Shown: positions 8,801-16,331 of the stretch, piece after piece
Position numbering within the stretch: the first letter of the stretch is position 1
How the letters are laid out: every line of letters starts with the position of its first letter
NCBI RefSeq assembly: GCF_000710345.2
Contig: NZ_JHEL01000015.1
Span: 62,001-126,000 of the forward strand
DNA from: Curtobacterium sp. S6
GTDB lineage: Bacteria > Actinomycetota > Actinomycetes > Actinomycetales > Micrococcaceae
DNA: 64,000 bases
Reading direction: 5' to 3'
The notes under the pieces: model-generated
What the model was told of the DNA's origin: nothing
Seen by the model: only the letters and a program-made list of their open reading frames with translations
Databases searched by the model: none
Position numbers and translations under genes: made by a program

Positions 8801-9284
8801 GGATTTTGAGGCAACGGTGGACGAGTTCGGCGACGTCTCGGTCCTGCACACCCGTGATTACCTCTACGGAATGCTCGAAGGCCGCGAACACGTCATCTCG
8901 CTGGGCAAGGGCGTCCGTCTCCTCGCGACGATGCAAGCCGTCTCGGAACCGAACGAGAAAGGCTACCGGACCGTGATGTGCACGCTGAACGGTCAGCAGC
9001 GGGCGATTGACGTTCGCGACGATTCCGTGGAGTCGTCGGTGCAGGCCGCCGAGAAGGCCGACCCGTCGAAGCCGGGTCACGTGGCGGCACCGTTCGCGGG
9101 CGCCGTGACGGTGACCGTCGCCGAGGGGGACCAGGTCACGGAAGGCGATCAGGTCGCGACCATCGAGGCGATGAAGATGGAAGCCTCGATCACCGCGACC
9201 GCTTCGGGCCGGGTCGGCCGCGTCCTGTTCACGGACGTCCGTCAGGTGGCCGGCGGGGATCTGGTTATCACGATCGAGCCATAA
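5838..9284 (+). CDS. pyc: Pyruvate carboxylase
   Basis: 1148 residues, the normal single-chain length. The order is biotin carboxylase (about 1-450, starting KILVANRGEIAIRAYRAAYELG, with ATP-grasp VKAVAGGGGRGMR), carboxyltransferase (about 550-850, DTTFRDAHQSLLATRVRT), then the biotin carrier domain with the biotinyl lysine at about K1113 in EAMKMEAS. It carboxylates pyruvate to oxaloacetate and is the main anaplerotic entry to the TCA cycle. ATG 5838 was chosen because the conserved N-terminus begins there; upstream in-frame codons are in the promoter region. It is monocistronic, with a hairpin terminator after it. Confidence 0.97.
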   Translation: MFSKILVANRGEIAIRAYRAAYELGAKTVGVFPFEDRHSIHRQQADEAYPIGDEGHPVRAYLDVDEIIRVAQESGVDAIYPGYGFLSENPDLPEAAAKAGITFIGPPAGVLDLAGNKVEALRAARRAGIPVLNSTDPSSNKEKLLAEAEDIGFPIFVKAVAGGGGRGMRRVDTREELPDKLSAAMREAETAFGDPTVFLEQAVLRPRHIEVQILADAEGNVVHLFERDCSLQRRHQKVVEIAPAPHLDEEIRQALYRDAVKFAKELGYVNAGTVEFLVDTAGERAGEHVFIEMNPRIQVEHTVTEEITDIDLVQAQMRIAAGETLSDLGISQDTLRVRGAALQCRITTEDPTNGFRPDVGKISAYRSAGGAGVRLDGGTVYAGAEISPHFDSMLCKVTCRGKDFNTAVQRAQRALAEFRIRGVSTNIPFILAVLEDPVFQAGDVSTPFIDEHPELLTKKHSSDRGTKALTYLANVTVNQPNGPRIEGIDPRTKLPRFPGDKIDEPFRSPFDDPGQVPPAGWRQKLLDLGPEGFARALRDYKPLAVTDTTFRDAHQSLLATRVRTRDLLAAAPAVAHVTPELFSVEAWGGATYDVALRFLGEDPWERLRLLRATMPNIPIQMLLRGRNTVGYTPYPTEVTDAFVQEAAETGVDIFRIFDALNDVSQMEPAIRAVRDTGTAVAEVAMCYTGNLLDPEEKTYTLDYYLGLAQQIVDAGAHILAIKDMAGLLRPEAARRLVTALREKFADIPVHLHTHDTAGGQLATLLAASDAGVDAVDVAVASMAGTTSQPSESALVAALANTDRDTGLSLDAVSSLEPYWESLRSIYAPFETGLSSPTGRVYQHEIPGGQLTNLRQQAIALGLEEHFEEIENMYTAANRMLGDLVKVTPSSKVVGDLALQLVGMKVDPKEFEENPQKFDIPESVINFLNGELGTPPAGWPEPFRSKALEGRKSKPKVTELSAEDQEKLRGDSQTRRATLNRLLFPGPTKDFEATVDEFGDVSVLHTRDYLYGMLEGREHVISLGKGVRLLATMQAVSEPNEKGYRTVMCTLNGQQRAIDVRDDSVESSVQAAEKADPSKPGHVAAPFAGAVTVTVAEGDQVTEGDQVATIEAMKMEASITATASGRVGRVLFTDVRQVAGGDLVITIEP

Positions 9285-9311
9285 CGCCGACGGTGCGTCG
9301 GATACCACAGG

Positions 9312-9350
9312 GGCGGGCCACCGGCATCGGGAATGAAGCCGTGGCCCGCC
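9312..9350 (+). terminator. Terminator after pyc
   Basis: GGCGGGCCA (9312-9320) pairs with TGGCCCGCC (9342-9350), with an inner CGGC/GCCG pairing across one bulged C. The sequence ACGTTTATA follows. It is GC-rich with a short U tract. Confidence 0.65.
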
Positions 9351-9434
9351 ACGTTTATACCCTGCCGGTGCAACACGAGGCCGAACCTCGTGTGAGGGCC
9401 GCGCTCGTTGTTATTTCTGAGGTGAGGAATCAGC

Positions 9435-10865
9435 ATGGTACATGATGAGGAACAGAACATTCGGGAGTACGACCTGATCGTCGTGGGCTCCGGATCGGGA
9501 AACAGCCTGGTCAACCACCAGTGGCGGAATAAGAAGGCCGCGATCATCGACGGTGGTGTCTTTGGCGGCACCTGCCTGAATAAGGGATGCATCCCGACCA
9601 AGATGTTTGCCTACCCAGCGACGACGGCCCGCCATGGCCTGGACCTCGACAAGCTAGGGGTCAGCATGGAACGCAAGAGCGCTCGGTGGCGGGAGATCCG
9701 CGACCGGATTTTCAACCGCATCGACGGTTACTCCAAGAGCGGTCGAGAATTCCGGGAAGGTCTGGACACGGTCGACCTCTACACGGAATACGCCACGTTC
9801 CGGGACCCGCACACGCTGGTCACGGCATCGGGCGAGGTGCTTCGGGGGCGTGAGGTCGTCATCGCGGCGGGATCGCGCTCGGTGCGCCCCGATATCCCCG
9901 GCATCGACCTCCCGGGTGTGCACACCTCCGATACCGTGATGCGTCTGGACGACCTTCCCGAGCGTGTGGTGATCCTCGGCGGAGGGTTTATCGCCGCGGA
10001 GTTTGCGGGCATTTTCTCCGGGCTGGGCGCTCAGGTGACCCAGGTCAACCGGTCGGAACGACTGCTCAAGGACCACGATCCCGCGGTATCGGAGCGCTTC
10101 GCCCAGGTCGCGGCCCGGCAATGGGACCTCCGCATGAATACCACGATCGACGCGATCGCGGAGTCCGACGGCGGGCTGGCGGTGACGCTGCGCGGCGAGG
10201 AAGGGCTCACGACCGAGACGGCCGACATCGTCCTGGTGGCCACGGGCCGGGTCTCGAACGTTGACAGCCTCGAGGCCGAGGCCGCAGGCCTGGACGTGAA
10301 GAACGGCGTCCTGTCGGTCGACGAATACCAGCGCGTGCTCTCCGGAGGTGAACCCGTGCCGGGGCTTTGGGCCCTGGGGGACGTCAGCTCGGAGATTCAG
10401 CTGAAGCACCTCGCCAACGCGCAGGAACGGACCGTCCAGCACAATATCCATCTCCCCGAGGACCTGCGTCGGACGGATCAGCGGTACGTGCCTCACGCGG
10501 TCTTCACGAACCCACAGATCGCGGCCGTGGGGTTGACCGAGCCGCAGGCGCGCGAGAAGGCCGAGTCCGAGGGCTTCGAGATCAGCGTGAAGGTCCAGGA
10601 CTTCGGGGACGTGGCCTACGGCTGGGCCATGGAAGACGAGGACGGCTTCGTCAAGCTCATCGCCCGGAAAGATACGGGGGAGCTGCTCGGTGCCCACCTC
10701 ATCGGCACTGAGTCCTCGATGCTGATCCAACCGCTGATCCAGGCGATGAGCTTCGGCCTGACCGCTCACGAGATGGCCCGCGGACAGTTCTGGATCCATC
10801 CGGCCCTGACCGAGGTCGTGGAGAACGCGCTGCTGGGACTCAAGGTGCCCGGAAACCGCGCCTAA
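9435..10865 (+). CDS. mtr: Mycothione reductase
   Basis: 476-residue flavoprotein disulfide reductase. FAD-binding VVGSGSGNSL is at the N-terminus, the redox-active disulfide is C47/C52 in GGTCLNKGCIPTK, the NAD(P)H-binding VILGGGFIAAEFA follows, and the C-terminal dimerisation domain carries the HPALTEV catalytic His-Glu region. GSGSGN and the short PTKMFAYPA segment match mycothione reductase rather than lipoamide dehydrogenase (GGGPGG) or glutathione reductase. It reduces oxidised mycothiol with NADPH, so the organism makes mycothiol. It is monocistronic and convergent with the acyl-CoA ligase gene. Confidence 0.88.
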   Translation: MVHDEEQNIREYDLIVVGSGSGNSLVNHQWRNKKAAIIDGGVFGGTCLNKGCIPTKMFAYPATTARHGLDLDKLGVSMERKSARWREIRDRIFNRIDGYSKSGREFREGLDTVDLYTEYATFRDPHTLVTASGEVLRGREVVIAAGSRSVRPDIPGIDLPGVHTSDTVMRLDDLPERVVILGGGFIAAEFAGIFSGLGAQVTQVNRSERLLKDHDPAVSERFAQVAARQWDLRMNTTIDAIAESDGGLAVTLRGEEGLTTETADIVLVATGRVSNVDSLEAEAAGLDVKNGVLSVDEYQRVLSGGEPVPGLWALGDVSSEIQLKHLANAQERTVQHNIHLPEDLRRTDQRYVPHAVFTNPQIAAVGLTEPQAREKAESEGFEISVKVQDFGDVAYGWAMEDEDGFVKLIARKDTGELLGAHLIGTESSMLIQPLIQAMSFGLTAHEMARGQFWIHPALTEVVENALLGLKVPGNRA

Positions 10866-10890
10866 ACCCTCGATCTAACGGTTCACGACC

Positions 10891-10923
10891 CGAAGGGCCG
10901 GCGGAGCATCCGCCGGCACTTCG
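10891..10923. terminator. Terminator between convergent mtr and fadD
   Basis: CGAAG-g-GCCGGCGG (10891-10904), loop AGCAT, CCGCCGGC-a-CTTCG (10910-10923): a 13-bp stem with a single mismatch and no T run. It is a GC-type hairpin usable from both sides. Confidence 0.6.
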
Positions 10924-10940
10924 CGGCCTCACGCGTTGCG

Positions 10941-12779
10941 TCAGGAATTCGGGTTCTTCTGCGAGTAGATGCTCTCGACGACGTCGGCGTAGTCCTTCAT
11001 GACCTGAGGGCGACGAATTTTCAACGACGGCGTCAGGTGCCCGGACTGCTCGGTGAAGTCCTGGGGGATGATCCGGAAGGCGCGAACCGACTCGGCCTTG
11101 GAGACCCTCTCATTGGCCTGGTCGATCAGTTCCTGCACGGCGCGCTGGACCGTCTCCGACTCGGCGGCCTCCTGAGGACTCATGGAAGGGTCCAGACCAA
11201 GGTTCTCGAGTTCCTTGGGCAAGGTTTCTTCGTCGAGCGTGATCAGGGCGGCGATAAAGGGTCGTTGATCGCCCACGACCACGCACTGCGAGACAAGGGG
11301 AGACTTCCGGATCTCGTCCTCGACCAGACCCGGAATGACGTTCTTTCCGCCCGCGGTCACCAGAATCTCCTTCTTCCGGCCGGTGATCTTGAGCATTCCG
11401 CGATCGGTGAGCTCTCCAAGGTCCCCGGTGCGGAACCAGCCGTCCTCGGTGAACGACTCGCTGTCTGCGGTGGGATTCTCGTGGTACTTCTGGATCACGC
11501 CGACCCCTCGGCACAGGATCTCGCCATCGTCGGCGATCATGATCTCGATGCCCGGCAGGGGAGGCCCGACCGTTCCGATCTGGAAATCCTTGACGGTGCC
11601 CACCGTGGCCGGCGCCGTCGTTTCGGTCAGCCCGTAGCCTTCCAAAATCCGGATGCCGGCCGCGTGGAAGAAATGGCCCAGGTGCGTGCCGAGGGGCCCG
11701 CCTCCCGAGACGGCGTATTCGACGCGTCCGCCCATCGCCTCGCGCAGTTGCCGGAAGACCAATCGGTTGACGAGGGCATACTGTGCCTTCAAGACCGGGG
11801 ATGGGGTCCGTGCCGACATCACGGTCTTCGACCAGCGCACGCCGATCCGTTCCGCGGCGTCGAAAATTTTCCCTTTAAGGCGCCCGCCGTCGTGCGCCTT
11901 CGCCCGTGCCCCGTTGTAGATCTTCTCGAAGACGCGCGGTACCACGAGCAGAAAGGTCGGGCTGAAGGACTTGATGTCCGTCGTCAGATTCTTCAGATCG
12001 GGGCAGTGCCCCACGACGACCCCCGCGTCGACCGAGAGGATGTGGATGTAGCGGGCGAACACGTGAGCGAGGGGGAGGAAGAGCAGGGTCGAATTCTGTT
12101 GGCTTGCGACCTCCGGAATGGCCTGCCGGGCCGAGGCCGAGAGCTTGACGAAGTTTCCGTGGCTCAACAGGCAGCCCTTGGGTCGACCGGTGGTTCCGGA
12201 GGTGTAGATGATCGTCGCCCCATCGGCCAGGCCGCGTGAGGTACGGGCCTTCTCGAGCCGGTCGTCATCGATCGAGGCTCCGAGTTTCTTCAACGACGCC
12301 AGCGAGCTTTTGGCCGAGTCCTCGGCGTCGATCTGCCACACATTCTCCACGGCGAGGTCGCCGTGGCTGGTGGCCCGGCGTACCGCCGAGGCGTGCTGCC
12401 GCGTCTCCACGACCACGGCCTTCGCCCCGGAGTCACCGAGATTCCACGCGACCTGGGAGGGCGAGGACGTCTCGTAGACCGGCACGGACACACCGCCCGC
12501 GTAGAAGACGCCGAAGTCGATGACCGCCCACTCGTACCGGGTGCGAGACATGATGCCGACGCGATCGCCGGGCTCGATCCCCGCGGCGATGAGACCCTTG
12601 GCAACCTCGACGACGTCGTCGCGGAACTGCCGGACCGTGACCTCCTCCCACTGGCCCGGAGACCGCTGCACCTTGTACAGGACGTTCTCGGCCTTGTGGG
12701 GAAACTTGGACTCCAGAACGTCGGTGATATTGGACTTCTCGTCGACGTGCTCGTGAAGTTCGACCGTGGTTCTTTTCAT
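10941..12779 (-). CDS. Long-chain fatty acid--CoA ligase (FadD15-like)
   Basis: 612 residues of the AMP-forming adenylate superfamily. Motif A3 YTSGTTGRPKG (ATP phosphate binding), A5 GYGLTETTA and A8 YRTGDLG-type WFRTGDLGELTDRG with KITGRKKEILVTAGGKNV are all present. It activates long-chain fatty acids to acyl-CoA at the membrane for lipid synthesis or beta-oxidation. ATG 12779 follows AAGGAA and overlaps the stop of the upstream esterase gene by 4 bp, so both are translationally coupled in one minus-strand operon. The longer open frame upstream is the shadow of that gene. Confidence 0.92.
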   Translation of the reverse strand: MKRTTVELHEHVDEKSNITDVLESKFPHKAENVLYKVQRSPGQWEEVTVRQFRDDVVEVAKGLIAAGIEPGDRVGIMSRTRYEWAVIDFGVFYAGGVSVPVYETSSPSQVAWNLGDSGAKAVVVETRQHASAVRRATSHGDLAVENVWQIDAEDSAKSSLASLKKLGASIDDDRLEKARTSRGLADGATIIYTSGTTGRPKGCLLSHGNFVKLSASARQAIPEVASQQNSTLLFLPLAHVFARYIHILSVDAGVVVGHCPDLKNLTTDIKSFSPTFLLVVPRVFEKIYNGARAKAHDGGRLKGKIFDAAERIGVRWSKTVMSARTPSPVLKAQYALVNRLVFRQLREAMGGRVEYAVSGGGPLGTHLGHFFHAAGIRILEGYGLTETTAPATVGTVKDFQIGTVGPPLPGIEIMIADDGEILCRGVGVIQKYHENPTADSESFTEDGWFRTGDLGELTDRGMLKITGRKKEILVTAGGKNVIPGLVEDEIRKSPLVSQCVVVGDQRPFIAALITLDEETLPKELENLGLDPSMSPQEAAESETVQRAVQELIDQANERVSKAESVRAFRIIPQDFTEQSGHLTPSLKIRRPQVMKDYADVVESIYSQKNPNS

Positions 12780-13624
12780 GAGTTCCTTCCTGCTGCGTGC
12801 TCTGGGCACTCGGGTGCTTTCTCGGGGGCGTCCTCGATGCGAAAACCGTGGGATGCGAGGAATTCTAGGGAGCCCGACATGATGGTCTGTGCGTCGTGGT
12901 CCAGGGTAGCCACGTGGTAGCTGGACGGGAGCGGGACGAGCTCCGGCTCCGGACGGAGATGGGCCATGAGGTATTCGTGGCTCGCGTCCGTGACCACGTG
13001 GTCGGTCAACGAGCGATAGATCCTGACGGGCGCGGTCACCGCGGGGAGCACCTTGCGGGCCTGTTTCATCAGGAGATGAAGCTGGGCTGCGCCTTTCAGC
13101 GGCGCTTCGGGATAGGCGCCCTCGCTGACACCGGGGCGGGCGATGTCGTCGCCGACCCCCTTGACGGCGGGCAACAGCGGCGCGAGCCACCGTGCGATCG
13201 GCATGAGGCCCATAGGGTCAACGACCCCCGGGTTCACCAGGAGAATTGCGTCGACGCGGCGTCGGGCCGCCAGGAGCAGGGCCAAGGCCCCACCCATGGA
13301 TAGGCCCGCGACGGCGACCCGTTCCGAGGTTTTCCGAAGCCTCCAGTAGGCCTGGTCCACGGCCTCCGCCCATTCCTGCCAGGTCCTGGTGGACATGTCC
13401 GCAACGGTGGTTCCGTGACCTGGCAGAAGTGGCATCTCCACCGCCAGACCGGCCCGCGCAAAGGTTTCGGCCCAGGGTCGAACGCTGTGCGGCGACCCCG
13501 TAAACCCGTGCAGAACGAGAACGCCGTCCGGCCCTCCCGCCCACCGACCGGGCGAGGCGTCGGCCGACGGATCGCCCGGCGTCGCAGCGCGGCGCCGTGC
13601 CCAATGATCTGTGATGTAGCCCAT
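12776..13624 (-). CDS. Alpha/beta hydrolase, carboxylesterase/monoacylglycerol lipase type
   Basis: 282 residues. The oxyanion-hole VLVLHGFTGSPHS, nucleophile GLSMGG, acid SLTDHVV and catalytic His SYHVATLDHD form the triad of the Est30/monoacylglycerol lipase type of serine esterases. The lid region between them is short. Coupling by an ATGA overlap to a long-chain acyl-CoA ligase suggests that it releases fatty acids which the ligase then activates; the natural substrate is inferred. CAGAAT sits six bases before the ATG, a poor match to the leaderless promoters seen elsewhere in the window. Confidence 0.85.
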   Translation of the reverse strand: MGYITDHWARRRAATPGDPSADASPGRWAGGPDGVLVLHGFTGSPHSVRPWAETFARAGLAVEMPLLPGHGTTVADMSTRTWQEWAEAVDQAYWRLRKTSERVAVAGLSMGGALALLLAARRRVDAILLVNPGVVDPMGLMPIARWLAPLLPAVKGVGDDIARPGVSEGAYPEAPLKGAAQLHLLMKQARKVLPAVTAPVRIYRSLTDHVVTDASHEYLMAHLRPEPELVPLPSSYHVATLDHDAQTIMSGSLEFLASHGFRIEDAPEKAPECPEHAAGRNS

Positions 13625-13761
13625 AATGTCATTCTGTCATGACTCGCCGAGTGCCTCAGACATGCTCCCACGTGGGAATCCATGATGTGACCCGATAGAC
13701 TTTCGAGTATCGTGCGGAGGCGTCGCCCTCCGTGGTCACCGGTCTGAAGGGAAAACCGATC

Positions 13762-14745
13762 GTGCTCTACATGTTCCTCAAGCGATTCGTCGTGGGTCCG
13801 GTCATGAACCGTGCCTTCGAGCCGGAGGTCGAAGGGCTTGAGAACATTCCCCGGCAGGGTGGTGCGATCCTGGCCTCCAACCATTTGTCGTTCTCCGATT
13901 CCGTTTTTCTTCCGGTCGCGGTGGACCGGCAGGTCTACTTCCTCGCGAAGTCCGAATACTTCACCGGCCAGGGCGTGGTCGGACGCGTCACCGCGGCGTT
14001 CTTCAAGGGCATCAACCAGATCCCCATGGACCGGTCCGGTGGCAAAAAGTCGGCAAAATCCCTCTCGCAGGCCGCGCAGACCCTCGCGGACGGCAAGCTG
14101 CTCGGCATCTATCCGGAGGGCACGCGTTCGCCGGATGGCCGCCTGTTCAAGGCCAAGGTCGGGGTGGCCCGCCTGGCATTGGAGGCCAAGGTGCCGGTCA
14201 TCCCGGTCGCGATGATCAACACCGAAAAGGTCCAGCCGAAGGGGCACAAGATTCCGCGGCGCCGGACCGAAGACGGCCGACGCATCGACACGGTCCGCAC
14301 CGTCATCGGAGAGCCCCTGGATTTCTCGCAGTATGAGGGTCGAGAGGCCGAGCACGCCGTGCAGCGGGCCGTCGCCGACGAGATCGTCCGCGCGATTCAG
14401 CGGCTTTCGGGCCAGGAATACGTGGATGTCTACGCGGCCACGGTCAAGGCCGCCATGGAGAAACAGCGGGTCGAAGACGCCAAGACGGCCGTCGCCGAGG
14501 TTCTCGAGAAGGCCAAGCAGCGCACCCAGGCCTCGGTCGACTCGGCGAAGGCCGGCGTCGAAAGCGCCCGGGAGCGGATCCAGCCTGGCCTCGATCGGGT
14601 CGAAGAGAAGTTCCACGAGGCGCGGGCACGCGTGGATGAGTCGGTCAAGAACGCCCAGCAACGACGCGGTGTCGAGGAAAATGCCGAAGAAACCGGGGCC
14701 GGGGACGACGAGACGCGTTCGCGGTCGGGCGCCGGCTCGGAGTAA
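13762..14745 (+). CDS. 1-acyl-sn-glycerol-3-phosphate acyltransferase (PlsC family) with helical C-terminal tail
   Basis: 327 residues. The acyltransferase blocks are NHLSFSD (NHxxxxD), FFKGINQIPMDRSG and YPEGTRSPDG (PEGTRS), so it transfers an acyl chain to lysophosphatidic acid for phospholipid synthesis at the membrane. GTG 13762 was chosen because AAGGGA lies 9 bp upstream and homologues begin at this hydrophobic segment; GTG 13732 with GGAGG is the alternative. After the domain (about residue 225 on), roughly 90 residues of Ala/Lys/Glu-rich sequence without Gly or Pro breaks (ATVKAAMEKQRVEDAKTAVA onward) predict a long amphipathic helix or coiled coil, not part of the family core. Confidence 0.85.
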   Translation: MLYMFLKRFVVGPVMNRAFEPEVEGLENIPRQGGAILASNHLSFSDSVFLPVAVDRQVYFLAKSEYFTGQGVVGRVTAAFFKGINQIPMDRSGGKKSAKSLSQAAQTLADGKLLGIYPEGTRSPDGRLFKAKVGVARLALEAKVPVIPVAMINTEKVQPKGHKIPRRRTEDGRRIDTVRTVIGEPLDFSQYEGREAEHAVQRAVADEIVRAIQRLSGQEYVDVYAATVKAAMEKQRVEDAKTAVAEVLEKAKQRTQASVDSAKAGVESARERIQPGLDRVEEKFHEARARVDESVKNAQQRRGVEENAEETGAGDDETRSRSGAGSE

Positions 14746-14824
14746 GTCCGGGCGGCCGCGCACCCCCGCCGTCTCGCATCGCGACACAAATCGCCGCGAT
14801 CTAAGCCTTGGCGGCGCGCTTCCG

Positions 14825-14830
14825 TAGACT
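14825..14830 (+). promoter_or_regulatory. Leaderless promoter of aroG (-10 TAGACT)
   Basis: TAGACT ends 7 nt before the ATG at 14838, so transcription should begin at or next to the A of the start codon. There is no recognisable -35. Confidence 0.5.
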
Positions 14831-14837
14831 GGAGCGC

Positions 14838-16229
14838 ATGGCAGATCAGACGAATCCCCACCAGGCAAACTTCCAGACCACGACCTCCCCGTCGGCGAAG
14901 GACTATCCCGGCCTGGACGAGTGGCGGAGTCTGGCGGCCGATCAGCAACCGACCTGGGCCGAGCACGCCGAATTCGGTCGCGTCATCTCCGAGTTGGAGG
15001 CCGTGCCGCCGCTGGTCTTCGCGGGCGAGGTTGATCAGATGCGTCAGCGCCTGGCCGCGGTGGCCGAAGGCAAGGCTTTCTTCCTCACGGGCGGCGATTG
15101 CGCCGAAACCTTTGCCGACGCGACGGCCGATAAAATCAGCGGTCGGGTACGGACCTTGCTCCAGATGGCCGTCGTGCTGACTTACGGCGCGTCGATGCCG
15201 GTCGTCAAGATGGGCCGCATGGCCGGTCAGTTCTCCAAGCCCCGCTCCTCCAACATGGAGACCCGGGGAGAGACCACCCTGCCGACCTTCCGCGGAGAGA
15301 TGGTCAACGGCTTCGACTTCACCGAGAGCGCACGCGAGCACGACCCCGAGCGGATGCTCCGCGGCTACCACACCTCCGCTTCGACCCTGAACCTGATCAG
15401 GGCGTTCACGACCGGTGGCTTCGCCGACCTGCGGCTGGTCCACGAGTGGAACAAGGGGTTTGTGTCCAATCCGGCCAACGCCCGGTACGAGTCGCTGGCC
15501 CGCGAGATCGACCGCGCCATCCGCTTCATGGATGCCTGCGGCTCGGACTTCGACGCGATCCGCGGGACGGAGTTCTACGCCGGCCACGAGGCGCTCCTGC
15601 TCGATTACGAGCGGGCCCTCACACGGATCGATTCCAGGACCCACCTGCCGTACGACACGAGCGGGCATTTCTTGTGGGTCGGGGAGCGCACTCGCGGCCT
15701 CGAGGACGCCCACGTGAATTTCTTGTCGAAGGTTCACAACCCCATCGGCGTCAAGCTGGGGCCGACGACCAGCGTGGAGGACACCCTTCGGCTGATCGAC
15801 AAGCTGGACCCGGAGCGCACCCCGGGGCGTCTGACGTTCATCACGCGAATGGGCGCCTCGAAGATCCGCGAGAACCTCCCCCCGCTGGTCGAGGCCGTGC
15901 GGGACTCGGGTGCCAAGGTCGTCTGGGTCACCGACCCGATGCACGGCAACACGATTTCGGTGCCCTCGGGGTACAAGACCCGCCGCTTCAACGACGTGGT
16001 CGACGAAGTCCGCGGCTTCTTCGAGGTTCACGAGGACCTCGGCACGATTCCCGGCGGAATCCATGTGGAAATGACGGGCGACGACGTCGCGGAGTGTCTC
16101 GGCGGCTCCGACGCCGTGGATGAATCCGCTTTTGCCGATCGCTACGAGACCCTGTGCGATCCGCGGCTCAACCACATGCAGTCCCTCGAGGTCGCGTTCC
16201 TCGTCGCGGAGTACCTCTCGAAGCGCTGA
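14838..16229 (+). CDS. aroG: 3-deoxy-7-phosphoheptulonate synthase, class II
   Basis: 463 residues, the size of plant/actinobacterial class II DAHP synthases. It condenses phosphoenolpyruvate and erythrose 4-phosphate, the first step of the shikimate pathway. Family blocks are WRSLAADQQPTW, LTGGDCAETF (metal-ligand Cys about 88), GRMAGQFSKPRSS, RGYHTSASTLNLIRAF, WVGERTRG and VWVTDPMHGNT. ATG 14838 is 7 nt after a TAGACT box, suggesting a leaderless mRNA; an in-frame start at 14808 would place codons upstream of the transcript. The order aroG - pknL - Rv2175c-like - idsA matches mycobacteria. Confidence 0.95.
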   Translation: MADQTNPHQANFQTTTSPSAKDYPGLDEWRSLAADQQPTWAEHAEFGRVISELEAVPPLVFAGEVDQMRQRLAAVAEGKAFFLTGGDCAETFADATADKISGRVRTLLQMAVVLTYGASMPVVKMGRMAGQFSKPRSSNMETRGETTLPTFRGEMVNGFDFTESAREHDPERMLRGYHTSASTLNLIRAFTTGGFADLRLVHEWNKGFVSNPANARYESLAREIDRAIRFMDACGSDFDAIRGTEFYAGHEALLLDYERALTRIDSRTHLPYDTSGHFLWVGERTRGLEDAHVNFLSKVHNPIGVKLGPTTSVEDTLRLIDKLDPERTPGRLTFITRMGASKIRENLPPLVEAVRDSGAKVVWVTDPMHGNTISVPSGYKTRRFNDVVDEVRGFFEVHEDLGTIPGGIHVEMTGDDVAECLGGSDAVDESAFADRYETLCDPRLNHMQSLEVAFLVAEYLSKR

Positions 16230-16249
16230 AACCGCCAGACGCGGCGGAG

Positions 16250-16300
16250 GGGGCCCGGTGTCGTTGTCTTCCGACGGCGTCGCCGGGCCCCGATGCTTTT
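16250..16300. terminator. Terminator between convergent aroG and pknL
   Basis: GGGGCCCGGTG (16250-16260) pairs with CGCCGGGCCCC (16281-16291), one wobble, with an inner GTCG/CGAC pairing. CGATGCTTTT follows on the plus strand. It can end both genes. Confidence 0.7.
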
Positions 16301-16331
16301 GTCCGGCCGCTTGGCCGCTCGACTCGGTCGG

